Positions 23,893-32,164 of a stretch of DNA of 64,000 bases are shown here, piece after piece. The DNA is taken from the NCBI RefSeq assembly GCF_014649875.1, contig NZ_BMTW01000005.1, forward strand, positions 40,430-104,429. The letters are read 5' to 3'. A program made the translations under genes and the position numbers. Every line of letters begins with the position of its first letter. The first letter of the stretch is position 1. A model generated the notes under the pieces. The model saw only the letters and a program-made list of their open reading frames with translations, did no database searches and was not told the DNA's origin. The stretch is from Streptomyces rubiginosohelvolus (GTDB lineage Bacteria; Actinomycetota; Actinomycetes; Streptomycetales; Streptomycetaceae).

Positions 23893-26099
23893 GACGTGCT
23901 TCCTTTCCCCGTCCCCCGCAGTGCCTGCCGGCACAGCGCCAGGAGCTTTTCGTCCTCGTGGATGTCATGACTGCCGTACCCGCCGTCCATCGCGTTGTGA
24001 CGGCGTACGGAGACGAGTTCGCTCCGCAGGACGTGTGCCGCGGCCGACCCCTCCGGGACCGGCCCCATCCGTGCCAGGCATTCTGCCACCCGGACCCGGA
24101 CATGGCGGTTCTGCTCCCAGGCGGTGAGCAGGGCCCCGACGGTCTCCCGCGTCCGGCCGGACACCTCCCACAGCGCGATCGCCGCGTCCACCCGCAGCCA
24201 CAGCTCCTCGTGCGCCAGCAGCCCGCGCAGCCGGGGCGCGACCACCGCGGCTTGCGGCCCGAGGGCACCCAGCGCCACCGCCGCCGCCCGCCGGTCGTGC
24301 ACCTGGTCCGACTGGAGGCCCTCGATCAGCACCGGCAGCACCGCTTCGGCATCCCCGGAGACCGCCCACAGGGCCTCGGCCGCCTCCGTCGCGGACGCCG
24401 TCCCCGGGCGGCGGACCAGCGCCCGCAGCTCGGGGACGGCCTCCCGCGCGGCGGGCCCGAAAGCGCCGAGTGCCCGCAGCGCCGCCGTACGCAGCCACTC
24501 GCCCCGGTACTCCGGTGCCCCGCGCAGCACCCGCAGCACCTCGGGGGCCGCCTCGCCCGCCCGCAGCGCGGTCAGCCCGGCCAGCAGCGGGCTCGCCCGG
24601 TCGTAGGCGCCCTCGTCCAGCTCCACCTCCGCGAGCCTGCGCCGCAGCGCCCCGGCGAGCGGCCGGGCCGTCGCCCCCAGGTGCCCCACCGCGAACCCGA
24701 CGTCGTGCGCCACCTCCGGCAGCTCCAGGGCCCCCGCGAGCGCGGGCACCGCACGGGCGTCGCCGAGCCGGGCCAGGGCCTTCACGGTGGAGGAGAGCCC
24801 GGGCGGACCGCTGGCCCACGTCTTCACCCAGCTCCCGGGATCGGCGGCCAGCCGGGCGGCCAGGGCGTCCGCGGCGGGCGCGGCGAGCCCGAACAACTCC
24901 TCCAGCACATGGGACGCGGCCTCGGCGAGCCGTGGCTCGGGGTCGGACAACTGCTCGCCGACGAGCGCCACCAACTCCTCGTAGGGGCCGCGCCAGGCCC
25001 GTATGAGCCCGCCGCTCATCCGTACGGCGTCGATGCGCTGGCGGCGGTCGGGGCTGCGCAACTGGTCGGCGAGCAGCGCGGTGCGGTCGCCCACCCGGTC
25101 GTCGAGTCCGACGTGCAGGGTGCGCAGCAGATCCGCGGCCCAGGGGGCGCCGCGCCCGGCGTTCTCCTGGGCGGACAGCGAACGCAGCTGCCCCACGAGC
25201 GTCGGCGTCGCGACGTGCTCGCAACGCCCGGTCTCCGCCGAGGGCAGCGGCTCGGGGTCCACGGGCTCCGCGTCCGGCGTCGTGTCCTGGCCGGGCTCCG
25301 GCTCGTCGTCCTCCCGCGCGGCGATCCCTCCGGCAGGGGCGTGCTCACCCCCGTCGCCGGACTCCTCCGGCGCCGAACGCATCTCGCGCAGCAGCCCCGC
25401 GACCACCGGCACCACATCGCCGGGCAGCCCGTCGGGCGAACAGCGCGCCAGCTGGGCCAGCGCCGCGAGCCGCAGCCCGGGGGAGTCGGCCCGCTCCGCC
25501 AGCAGGCCCAGCCACTTCCCGACCCGCTCCGCCAGCGGCCGGTGCCGCAGGGCGACCCGCCCGGCCGCCTCCACGAGGGCGAGCCGCACCTCTTCGTCGG
25601 GCTCCACCGGCAACCGCTCCCGCAGCAGCGCGAGCACCCGCACCGGGTGCCGGTGCAGCGTGGCGAGCGCCAGCGGGGCCGCGAGCCGCACCCCGGGATC
25701 CTCGTCGGCGATCAGCTCGAAGAACACCCCGGCGCCCGCGGTGACCGCGGCCGCCGCCATCGCGTAGTTCGCGGCGCCCTCGATCTCGTCCTCGTCGATC
25801 TCCGCCTCGTCGTCCTCGTCGAGGTCGAAGCCCCCGATGCTGGTGAGCAGTTCGACGACACCGCCGCGGTCCTGCACCCCCGGGTCCACCACCAGCTCGA
25901 ACAGGAACGGGATGCACGCGAGCGTGCACGCGTACACATCGCCCTGGTGGTGCACGGCCCCGTACATACCGTCGAGCGCGGCCTCCCGCTCCGCCGGATC
26001 GGCGGAGGCGAGCCCCCGCAGCAGCTCCGGTACGTCGTCGGCCGGCCCGTAGGCATGCTCCATCGAAGCCCAGTCGACCTCGTCGATCCCCGAGAACAC
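23889..26099 (-). CDS. HEAT-repeat protein
   Basis: A 736-residue soluble protein made of helical HEAT/armadillo-type repeats from end to end, for instance LGALGPQAAVVAPRLRGLL, LRALGAFGPAAREAVPELRA and LVQLA-like units repeated every 35-45 residues. An acidic insertion near 250-290 (EDDEPEPGQDTTPDAEP) breaks the solenoid. There is no catalytic motif; such solenoids bind proteins or serve phycobilin-lyase-like or scaffold roles. GTG at 26099 has GAGGGG upstream. It is coupled to the zinc-ribbon gene by an ATGA overlap, so the two products are probably partners. Confidence 0.85.
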   Translation of the reverse strand: MFSGIDEVDWASMEHAYGPADDVPELLRGLASADPAEREAALDGMYGAVHHQGDVYACTLACIPFLFELVVDPGVQDRGGVVELLTSIGGFDLDEDDEAEIDEDEIEGAANYAMAAAAVTAGAGVFFELIADEDPGVRLAAPLALATLHRHPVRVLALLRERLPVEPDEEVRLALVEAAGRVALRHRPLAERVGKWLGLLAERADSPGLRLAALAQLARCSPDGLPGDVVPVVAGLLREMRSAPEESGDGGEHAPAGGIAAREDDEPEPGQDTTPDAEPVDPEPLPSAETGRCEHVATPTLVGQLRSLSAQENAGRGAPWAADLLRTLHVGLDDRVGDRTALLADQLRSPDRRQRIDAVRMSGGLIRAWRGPYEELVALVGEQLSDPEPRLAEAASHVLEELFGLAAPAADALAARLAADPGSWVKTWASGPPGLSSTVKALARLGDARAVPALAGALELPEVAHDVGFAVGHLGATARPLAGALRRRLAEVELDEGAYDRASPLLAGLTALRAGEAAPEVLRVLRGAPEYRGEWLRTAALRALGAFGPAAREAVPELRALVRRPGTASATEAAEALWAVSGDAEAVLPVLIEGLQSDQVHDRRAAAVALGALGPQAAVVAPRLRGLLAHEELWLRVDAAIALWEVSGRTRETVGALLTAWEQNRHVRVRVAECLARMGPVPEGSAAAHVLRSELVSVRRHNAMDGGYGSHDIHEDEKLLALCRQALRGTGKGSTS

Positions 26100-26341
26100 G
26101 CCATCCCCTCCCCACGATCACGACAGCGCCCGGACCGGCGCACCGCATGGCGCACCCGGCCCGTCACACCCCTCCCGGCGCGCCCCGTAGAAAGCGCCTG
26201 CGCAGAGTGTGCACCACGGCCCCGACAATCCACCCGCCACTTGTGGCCTTTCCTCGCGCCGTAACCAGGTCATGACCGGGTCAAGACGATCCGGCTGTGA
26301 GGCCGCTGTGAGCGGTGGGCGTCGCAGGGCTCCCCAAGGTG

Positions 26342-27232
26342 TCACGCGGGCAGCGGACGCGCCTGTTCCGGGTCGTTCAGCGGGGCGAGCAGATCGCCGT
26401 GCAGGTCCAGGCGGGCGGCCATGTCCCCGGCCCGGAACACCAGGGCCCCGGCCTCCCGGCACCCCGTGATCTCGTCCCAGGTGACGGGGGCCGAGACGGT
26501 GGGCTCGGGCCGGGCGCGGAGGGTGTAGGGCGTGGCGGTCGTCTTCGACGCGGAGTTCTGGCTGAAGTCGACGAACACCTTGCCCGGCCGCAGGGCGCGC
26601 TTCATCCGGTGCAGGGCGAGCGCCGGAAGGGCCTCCTCCGCCTCCATGGCGAGCCGCTTCGCGTACGCGGACACCTCGCCGGACGGTGTGGGCTCCAGCG
26701 GAACCAGCAGATGCAGCCCCTTGGACCCGGACGTCTTCCCGTACGCCGCCAGCCCGTCGTCCGCGAGCCGCTTCCGCAGCCAGAGCGTCACCGCGCAGCA
26801 CTCCACGACGGTCGCGGGGGAGCCGGGGTCCAGGTCGAAGACCATCCGGTCGGCGACCCCCGGCGCGCCCGTGCGCCACTGCGGGGTGTGGAACTCCACC
26901 ACCAGGTTCGCCGCCCACATCAACGAGGCCAGATCGCGCACGACCACCTGCCGCGCACCCTGGTCCTCGCTCCGGGGGACCGGGGTGGTCTCCACCCAGG
27001 CGGGTGTACCGGGCGGCGGATTCTTGGTGAAGAAGAGCTGGCCGCCGGGCCCGTCCGGATACCGCAGGAAGGAGACGGGACGGTCGGCCAGGTGGGGCAG
27101 GATCACGCTGCCCACGGTGGCCGCGTAGTAGTGCAGCACCTCGCCCTTGGTCGTTCCCGTGGCCGGATACAGGACCTTGTCGAGATTGCTGAGCGAGACC
27201 CGTCGCCCCTCCACCTCGGTGATCGGCGTCAT
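26342..27232 (-). CDS. LigD-type DNA polymerase domain (end-joining primase/polymerase)
   Basis: A 296-residue stand-alone polymerase domain of the LigD/AEP family. Visible motifs: LDKVLYPATGTTKGEVLHYY at the N terminus, MVFDLDPG (the metal-binding DxD) near 129, the KTSGSKGLHLLVPLEP motif near 166, and VFVDFSQNSASKTTATPY (second metal Asp). It fills gaps and adds nucleotides at Ku-bound ends in bacterial end joining. The ligase and nuclease parts of LigD are not in this window, so they must be encoded elsewhere. It is divergent from ku with only 78 bases between. ATG 27232 is the annotated start; see the overlapping promoter entry. Confidence 0.93.
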   Translation of the reverse strand: MTPITEVEGRRVSLSNLDKVLYPATGTTKGEVLHYYAATVGSVILPHLADRPVSFLRYPDGPGGQLFFTKNPPPGTPAWVETTPVPRSEDQGARQVVVRDLASLMWAANLVVEFHTPQWRTGAPGVADRMVFDLDPGSPATVVECCAVTLWLRKRLADDGLAAYGKTSGSKGLHLLVPLEPTPSGEVSAYAKRLAMEAEEALPALALHRMKRALRPGKVFVDFSQNSASKTTATPYTLRARPEPTVSAPVTWDEITGCREAGALVFRAGDMAARLDLHGDLLAPLNDPEQARPLPA

Positions 27233-27261
27233 ACGATAAGAGTCACACGAAATCAGGCCAA
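27233..27261 (-). promoter_or_regulatory. Possible promoter in the LigD-pol/ku divergent region
   Basis: On the minus strand TTGGCC (27256-27261), a 17-base spacer and TATCGT (27233-27238) form a plausible vegetative promoter. The -10 abuts the ATG at 27232, so transcription would begin inside the annotated gene. Either a GTG at 27214 is the true start, the match is chance, or the mRNA is near-leaderless. Confidence 0.3.
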
Positions 27262-27310
27262 AGCGTCTTTATCCGCCACAGAGTCCTTCACGGTCGACAA
27301 GGGGTGAACG

Positions 27311-28402
27311 GTGAGGTCCATATGGAACGGCGCGATCTCCTTCGGTCTGGTCAGCATCCCGATCAAGCTGGTCAACGCCACTGAGAACCACTCGATCCAC
27401 TTCCGGCAGATCCACCTCGCCGACGGTGGCCGGATCCGGTACCGCAAGGTCTGTGAACTGGACGAGGAAGAGGTCCAGGGCGGCGAGATCGGCAAGGCGT
27501 ACGAGGACGCCGACGGCACGATGATCCCGATCACCGACGAGGATCTCGCCCAGCTCCCGCTGCCCACCGCGAAGACCATCGAGATCGTCGCCTTCGTGCC
27601 CGCGGACCAGATCGACCCGCTCCAGATGGACGCGGCGTACTACCTCTCCGCCAACGGCGTACCCGCCGCCAAGCCGTACACCCTGCTCCGCGAGGCCCTC
27701 AAGCGCAGCAACAAGGTCGCCGTCGCCAAGTACGCCCTGCGCGGCCGTGAACGGCTCGGCATGCTCCGCGTCGTGGACGACGTGATCGCCATGCACGGAC
27801 TGCTCTGGCCCGACGAGATCCGCGCCCCCGAGGGCGTCGCGCCGGACGGTGACGTCACGGTCCGCGACGCCGAACTCGACCTGGCGGACGCCCTGATGGA
27901 CACCCTCGGCGAGGTCGACATGGACAGCCTCCACGACGACTACCGGGAAGCGGTGGAGGAACTCATCGCCGCGAAGGCCTCCGGCGAGACCGTGCGCCCG
28001 GCCGAGTCCGGGGACGCCGGCGGCGGCAAGGTCATCGACCTGATCGCGGCCCTGGAGAACAGCGTCCAGGCGGCGAAGAAGTCCCGGGGCGAGGAGGGGG
28101 CCGGGGCGGAGGACAAGAGCGACGGCGAGATGGCCGACGTGCACCCCATCAAGAAGACGTCCGGGAAGCCGACCGGGAAGTCCTCCGCGCAGACCACGAA
28201 GAAGAGCACCACGGCAGCGAAGAAGTCCACCCCCAAGTCCACCGGCGCGAAGAAGTCCACGTCGACGACGAAGAAGGCCACCGGAAGCCGGTCGACCGCG
28301 AAGAAGACGACGACGAAGACGGCGGCGAAGAAGCAGACGTCGTCGGGCGGCGGCACCGGGACGAAGAAGACGGCATCGTCCCGCAAACGCGCCTCGGCCT
28401 GA
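27311..28402 (+). CDS. ku: Ku DNA end-binding protein
   Basis: A 363-residue bacterial Ku. The core (1-260) begins MRSIWNGAISFGLVSIPIK and carries family blocks such as QIHLADGGRIRYRKVCE and KYALRGRERLGMLRVVDD. It forms a homodimeric ring that threads broken DNA ends and recruits LigD. The last 90 residues are an unusually long basic, low-complexity tail of Lys/Thr/Ser repeats (KKSTPKSTGAKK type), resembling histone H1 tails, which in Ku proteins tunes DNA binding and threading. GTG at 27311 is used. The gene is divergent from the LigD-type polymerase, its functional partner. Confidence 0.95.
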   Translation: MRSIWNGAISFGLVSIPIKLVNATENHSIHFRQIHLADGGRIRYRKVCELDEEEVQGGEIGKAYEDADGTMIPITDEDLAQLPLPTAKTIEIVAFVPADQIDPLQMDAAYYLSANGVPAAKPYTLLREALKRSNKVAVAKYALRGRERLGMLRVVDDVIAMHGLLWPDEIRAPEGVAPDGDVTVRDAELDLADALMDTLGEVDMDSLHDDYREAVEELIAAKASGETVRPAESGDAGGGKVIDLIAALENSVQAAKKSRGEEGAGAEDKSDGEMADVHPIKKTSGKPTGKSSAQTTKKSTTAAKKSTPKSTGAKKSTSTTKKATGSRSTAKKTTTKTAAKKQTSSGGGTGTKKTASSRKRASA

Positions 28403-28475
28403 CGGCGGTTGCCGACCCGGCCCCCGGCCCCGCCCCCGCTCCCCGCTGTCCGACGCCCCCCGTACGCTACGGCCC

Positions 28476-30233
28476 ATGAGCGAAGAGGTCCCCTCGGGAC
28501 GGGTGATCGACGGCCGTTTCACGCTGGTCGAGCGGCTCGGCAGCGGTGGCATGGGCATGGTATGGCGGGCCCGCGACGAGGCGCTCCACCGCGACGTCGC
28601 GCTCAAGGAGGTGCGGCCCCCGGACCCCGCGCTCGCGGAGTACGACCCCGAGGGCGCCCGCACCCTGCGCGCCCGGGTGCTCCGTGAGGCCCGCGCCCTG
28701 GCCCGGGTCGACCACCCCAACGTGGTCACCGTCCACCACATCGTCGACCCCGGCGAGGACGGCTACCCGTGGATCGTGATGGAGCTGGTGGCCGGCTCCT
28801 CCCTGCACGACCGGCTCGCCACCGGCCCCATGGAGCCCGACGACGCCGCCGAGCTGGGGCGCGGCATCCTCTCCGCCCTCCGCGCCGCCCATGCGGCCGG
28901 AATCCAGCACCGGGACGTCAAGCCCGCCAACGTCCTGCTGCGCCCCGACGGCCGCCCCGTCCTCACGGACTTCGGCATCGCCGCCATCCGCGAGTCGACC
29001 AGCCTGACGATGACGGGCGCCCTCATCGGCTCGCCCGACTACATAGCCCCCGAGCGCATCCGGGGCACGGAGGGCGACCCGTCCTCCGACCTCTGGTCGC
29101 TCGGCATGATGCTGTACGTCGCCGTCGAGGGCCGCCACCCGCTGCGCCGGGCCACCACCCTCGCCACGCTGGCCGCCGTGCTCGACGAGGAGATCCCGCC
29201 GCCGGTACGGGCCGGGGCCCTCGCCCCGGTCCTGAGCGCGCTCCTCACCCGGGACATTCCGGCCCGCCCGGACGCGGCAACCCTCGACCGGCTGCTGGAC
29301 GAGGCCGCACGGGGTGTCGGGAGCACGCCCCCGACACCCACGCAGCCCGTACGGGAACGGCCCGCCTCCGCACACCCCGTCTCCGCGCACCCCGTCTCCG
29401 CGCACCCCGGGTCCGTACACGCCGCGCCCACGCAGTCTGCCGCCACACCGCCGCCCCGGCCGGGGCCCGCGCCCTTCGGAGCCCCGGAGGACCGCGTCCC
29501 GACGGGCTACGGCACCCCGCCCCCCGCTTCCGACACCGTCTCGCGGGAGCGCGGACGCCGCATCGAGCGCCGGGTCTGGCGGATCAGTGCCGCGTCGTCC
29601 GTCGTCTCGGCCGTGGTGATCGCGGGCGCCATCCTCTGGACGGCCGGTGCCTTCTCCTCCGAGGGCTCCGGCGGCGACGACCTCCCGCGCGACCGGGCGA
29701 GCGCACCCCAGGTCCCGGCCCCCACGCCGGACCCGATCGCCGACGGATCCGACGAGCAGGACGTACCGGGGGCGGACGCGGCGAACCTCCTGACCCCGGA
29801 CGGCGCGCGGACCGCGATCGAGGCGCTGAAGCCGCTCATGGGCGGAACGAAGGTCACCGACTTCACGCTCTACGGCGAACACGCCTCCGCCGAGGCGCCG
29901 CTGAAGTCCAACGCCGCTCTGTACGACCGTTTCAGCTACCGAGACGGCCGGGCGAAGAACGACGACATGGGCGGCACCCTGATGTCCGGGTCCACGACGG
30001 TCGACCTGGACTCCGTCGACTGGGACGCGCTGCCCGCGCTGCTGAAGGCGGCGGAGAAGACGCTCAACGTCGAGGATCCGGAGAGCAGTTACGTGATCGT
30101 GGACCCCTCGTCGCCCTTCCACGACGACCGCCCGGTGCTGCGCGTGTACGTCTCCGACGCGCACGGCGGCGCCTTCCTCACCGCCGAACTGGACGGCCGG
30201 GTCATCGAGAAGAACCCGCGCCCCAAGGGCTGA
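28476..30233 (+). CDS. Transmembrane Ser/Thr protein kinase
   Basis: A 585-residue Hanks-type kinase with all catalytic residues: Gly-loop GSGGMGMVW (22-30), Lys44 in VALKEV, H145-R146-D147 in QHRDVKPANVLL, D165-F-G and PEQ-type PERIRG. The juxtamembrane linker has a tandem repeat SAHPVSAHPVSAHPGS. One TM near 375-392 leads to an extracellular domain of about 190 residues that is not PASTA; I do not recognise it, and its fold is unknown. ATG at 28476 is used. Its last 32 bases overlap the convergent gene at 30202. It is probably a receptor kinase for an external signal. Confidence 0.93.
   Translation: MSEEVPSGRVIDGRFTLVERLGSGGMGMVWRARDEALHRDVALKEVRPPDPALAEYDPEGARTLRARVLREARALARVDHPNVVTVHHIVDPGEDGYPWIVMELVAGSSLHDRLATGPMEPDDAAELGRGILSALRAAHAAGIQHRDVKPANVLLRPDGRPVLTDFGIAAIRESTSLTMTGALIGSPDYIAPERIRGTEGDPSSDLWSLGMMLYVAVEGRHPLRRATTLATLAAVLDEEIPPPVRAGALAPVLSALLTRDIPARPDAATLDRLLDEAARGVGSTPPTPTQPVRERPASAHPVSAHPVSAHPGSVHAAPTQSAATPPPRPGPAPFGAPEDRVPTGYGTPPPASDTVSRERGRRIERRVWRISAASSVVSAVVIAGAILWTAGAFSSEGSGGDDLPRDRASAPQVPAPTPDPIADGSDEQDVPGADAANLLTPDGARTAIEALKPLMGGTKVTDFTLYGEHASAEAPLKSNAALYDRFSYRDGRAKNDDMGGTLMSGSTTVDLDSVDWDALPALLKAAEKTLNVEDPESSYVIVDPSSPFHDDRPVLRVYVSDAHGGAFLTAELDGRVIEKNPRPKG
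29371..29417 (+). repeat. 15-base tandem repeat inside the kinase gene
   Basis: About three copies of a 15-base unit (caccccgtctccgcg with small changes) encode the SAHPV repeats of the juxtamembrane linker. Copy number may vary between strains through slippage. Confidence 0.6.
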
Positions 30234-31872
30234 CCACCGGCTGGATCGGATCGGGGAGCAGCGGCAGGTCCAGGTCGAACGGGCTCCGCTCGATGACGTA
30301 GGTGCAACTGGTGTAGGTGTAGCCCGGCTGGACCCGGGTCCCGGAGGAGTAGCTGTCCACCCGGGCGGCCGCGCCCGTGCCGTGCTTGTAGAGGAAGTGG
30401 TACTCCCCGGCGGGCAGTTGGAGCCGCGCCTTCGGGTAGTTCCTGCCGCTCGCCTTGCAGGCCCGCCGCGGTCCTTCGGAGGCGCTGTACCGCTCGCACC
30501 CCGCGCACGCCCTCAGCGTGACGGTGCCGGTGACCGGGCCGGTGTAGAGGACCTCGACCGTGTTCGGCGCGTCATTGCTGATGACCAGCTCCATCCGGGC
30601 CCCGCCGGGCCGCTTCGACGGCGGCAGCCGCTTGCCCGCGGCCGGCCGGTCGTCGGCTATCTCCGCGGCTACCGCGATGTTGCGGGCCTGCCGCACCCGA
30701 CCGTCGCTCTTGTACGTCCGCGCGAAATCGGTCAGCGTCGTGCGCGCGGCGCCGAACTTCCCGTCCTTGAACTGGTCGACCCCGCAGGCGTACACCCCGT
30801 CCACGACCCCCTCGTCGGCGTCGGCGCTCAGCTTCTTCACGCTGTCGTCGGGCAGCCGGGACGCGGTGGCGCCGAGGCCGCGCAGCACTTCGGTGGCCGT
30901 ACACGGCTCGGCCCCCTTCAACGCCGTGACCTGGTCCTCGATCCGCTCGTCGATCGCAGGCGCGACCCGCCGCGCGGAGGCGGAATCGGGGAACGTACGC
31001 AGCAACTGCCCCAGCTCCGCACCGCCGTCACCGCCACCACTGCTGCCGCTACCGCTCCCCGCCCCGCCCAGGCGCGAGACGCCGCACGCATAGAGCGACT
31101 CGGCGAGCGGTGTGTCGGGCCAGGCGGCCAGCTCGCCCAGCACCTTCTTGTCCACCGAGTCCGGCAGCGTCCGCAGATACGTCAACGGCGCGACGGCCTC
31201 GCAGTGCCGCTTCTTCGCGTACGGGGCGGAGACGGCGTCGTAGTACGCCTCCAGCCGGTCCGGCACGAGCTTCGCGGCCCGGGACCCGGGATGGTCCTCG
31301 CCGAGCGCGCGATAGACGTCGAGGGCCTTCCCGTACTCGCCCTTCGCCGCCTCGAACGGCTGCCCCGAGGCGGTGGCGACCCGCTCGTCCCCGGACTCCA
31401 GCCTCTCCAGCAGCATCTGCTCCCGCGCCTCGTCCCGCGCGGAGCCGTACACCACGGCCCCACCCGCCGGCACGGCCAGCAGCACCACGCCGAGACCGAC
31501 CGCAAGCCCGGGCCGCCACGCCCCGCCCACCGCCGAACGCCGGGCGATCCGGCCCCCGTCGACGGCGGCGAGCACCAGGACGAGCAGATACCCGACGAGC
31601 ACCCCCGCGGGCACCCCGTCCGGATCGGCGGGCAACGCCACCCACAGCAGCACCGCCGTGGCCGCCCAGCACACCGCGGCCCGCCCCCAGCGCCCCAACA
31701 GGGCGTAACCGAGCCCGAGCCCGGTCAGGTTGAGCAACGCGGCGGCGGCCGCCCGCAACGACGCACCGGGCGGCGGCGGCCCGACGGACGGCGCGTGAGC
31801 AGGCGGAGGCGGCACCGCCCCGTCGCCCCCGGACCCGTACCCCGCAACGCCGTAACGATCACCGGACTCCAT
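30202..31872 (-). CDS. Hypothetical multi-TM protein with repeat-rich extracellular part
   Basis: A 556-residue protein of unknown function. The N terminus is Gly/Pro-rich; four membrane segments follow by about residue 150 (ALLNLTGLGLGYALLGRWG, AVCWAATAVLLWVALP, GVLVGYLLVLVLAAVDG, LAVGLGVVLLAVPAGGAVV). The rest is helical, with TPR-like stretches such as GKALDVYRALGEDHPGS and FKDGKFGAARTTLTDFARTY and paired Cys that suggest disulfides. A C-terminal beta part carries CAGCERYSASEG and QPGYTYTSCTYVI. ATG at 31872 has GGGGGA before it. The 3' end overlaps the kinase gene on the other strand by 32 bases. No pathway can be assigned. Confidence 0.78.
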   Translation of the reverse strand: MESGDRYGVAGYGSGGDGAVPPPPAHAPSVGPPPPGASLRAAAAALLNLTGLGLGYALLGRWGRAAVCWAATAVLLWVALPADPDGVPAGVLVGYLLVLVLAAVDGGRIARRSAVGGAWRPGLAVGLGVVLLAVPAGGAVVYGSARDEAREQMLLERLESGDERVATASGQPFEAAKGEYGKALDVYRALGEDHPGSRAAKLVPDRLEAYYDAVSAPYAKKRHCEAVAPLTYLRTLPDSVDKKVLGELAAWPDTPLAESLYACGVSRLGGAGSGSGSSGGGDGGAELGQLLRTFPDSASARRVAPAIDERIEDQVTALKGAEPCTATEVLRGLGATASRLPDDSVKKLSADADEGVVDGVYACGVDQFKDGKFGAARTTLTDFARTYKSDGRVRQARNIAVAAEIADDRPAAGKRLPPSKRPGGARMELVISNDAPNTVEVLYTGPVTGTVTLRACAGCERYSASEGPRRACKASGRNYPKARLQLPAGEYHFLYKHGTGAAARVDSYSSGTRVQPGYTYTSCTYVIERSPFDLDLPLLPDPIQPVVSPWGAGSSR

Positions 31873-31999
31873 AACGGTCCCCCACCGCCGAGCCGAAAAA
31901 GTCACCGGGAATCTGCCCCGTTCTGTCACCGATCACGCACGGTCGCGGCAGCCTCTTCGTGCGCCGGGCCACCGCCGCCCGGGCCCACCCCCTAAACTG

Positions 32000-32125
32000 C
32001 CGAACGCCGCGACTGGCGCGCGCCCCGGCAGGGGCGCTCCGTGGAACCGACCACGAGGAAGCGGCACACCCCGGGCGTGCCCGGGGCGTCATCTCCGGAG
32101 AGCCGTCCGCCTGGGCATCCGGGTC
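32000..32125 (+). ncRNA. ZTP (pfl) riboswitch controlling glyA
   Basis: The three conserved elements of the ZTP riboswitch appear in order: GACTGGCG (32011-32018), GTGGAACCGACCACGAGGAAGC (a P2/J region at 32041-32062, given here by position), and the pseudoknot-forming CCGCCTGGGCA (32107-32117). The class senses ZMP/ZTP, which builds up when 10-formyl-THF is short, and switches on one-carbon genes such as glyA. The aptamer ends about 40 bases before the glyA ATG. A small hairpin GGAAG-N5-CTTCC (32150-32164) covers the ribosome site, so control of translation is plausible. The class is known; the expression mechanism here is inference. Confidence 0.85.
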
Positions 32126-32164
32126 CACGCCGCGTCGAGCGGCCGACCCGGAAGGACCTCTTCC

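Noticed and set aside
29371..29417. CRISPR-like short repeats
   Set aside because: They are in-frame tandem 15-base units coding for the kinase linker, with no spacers.
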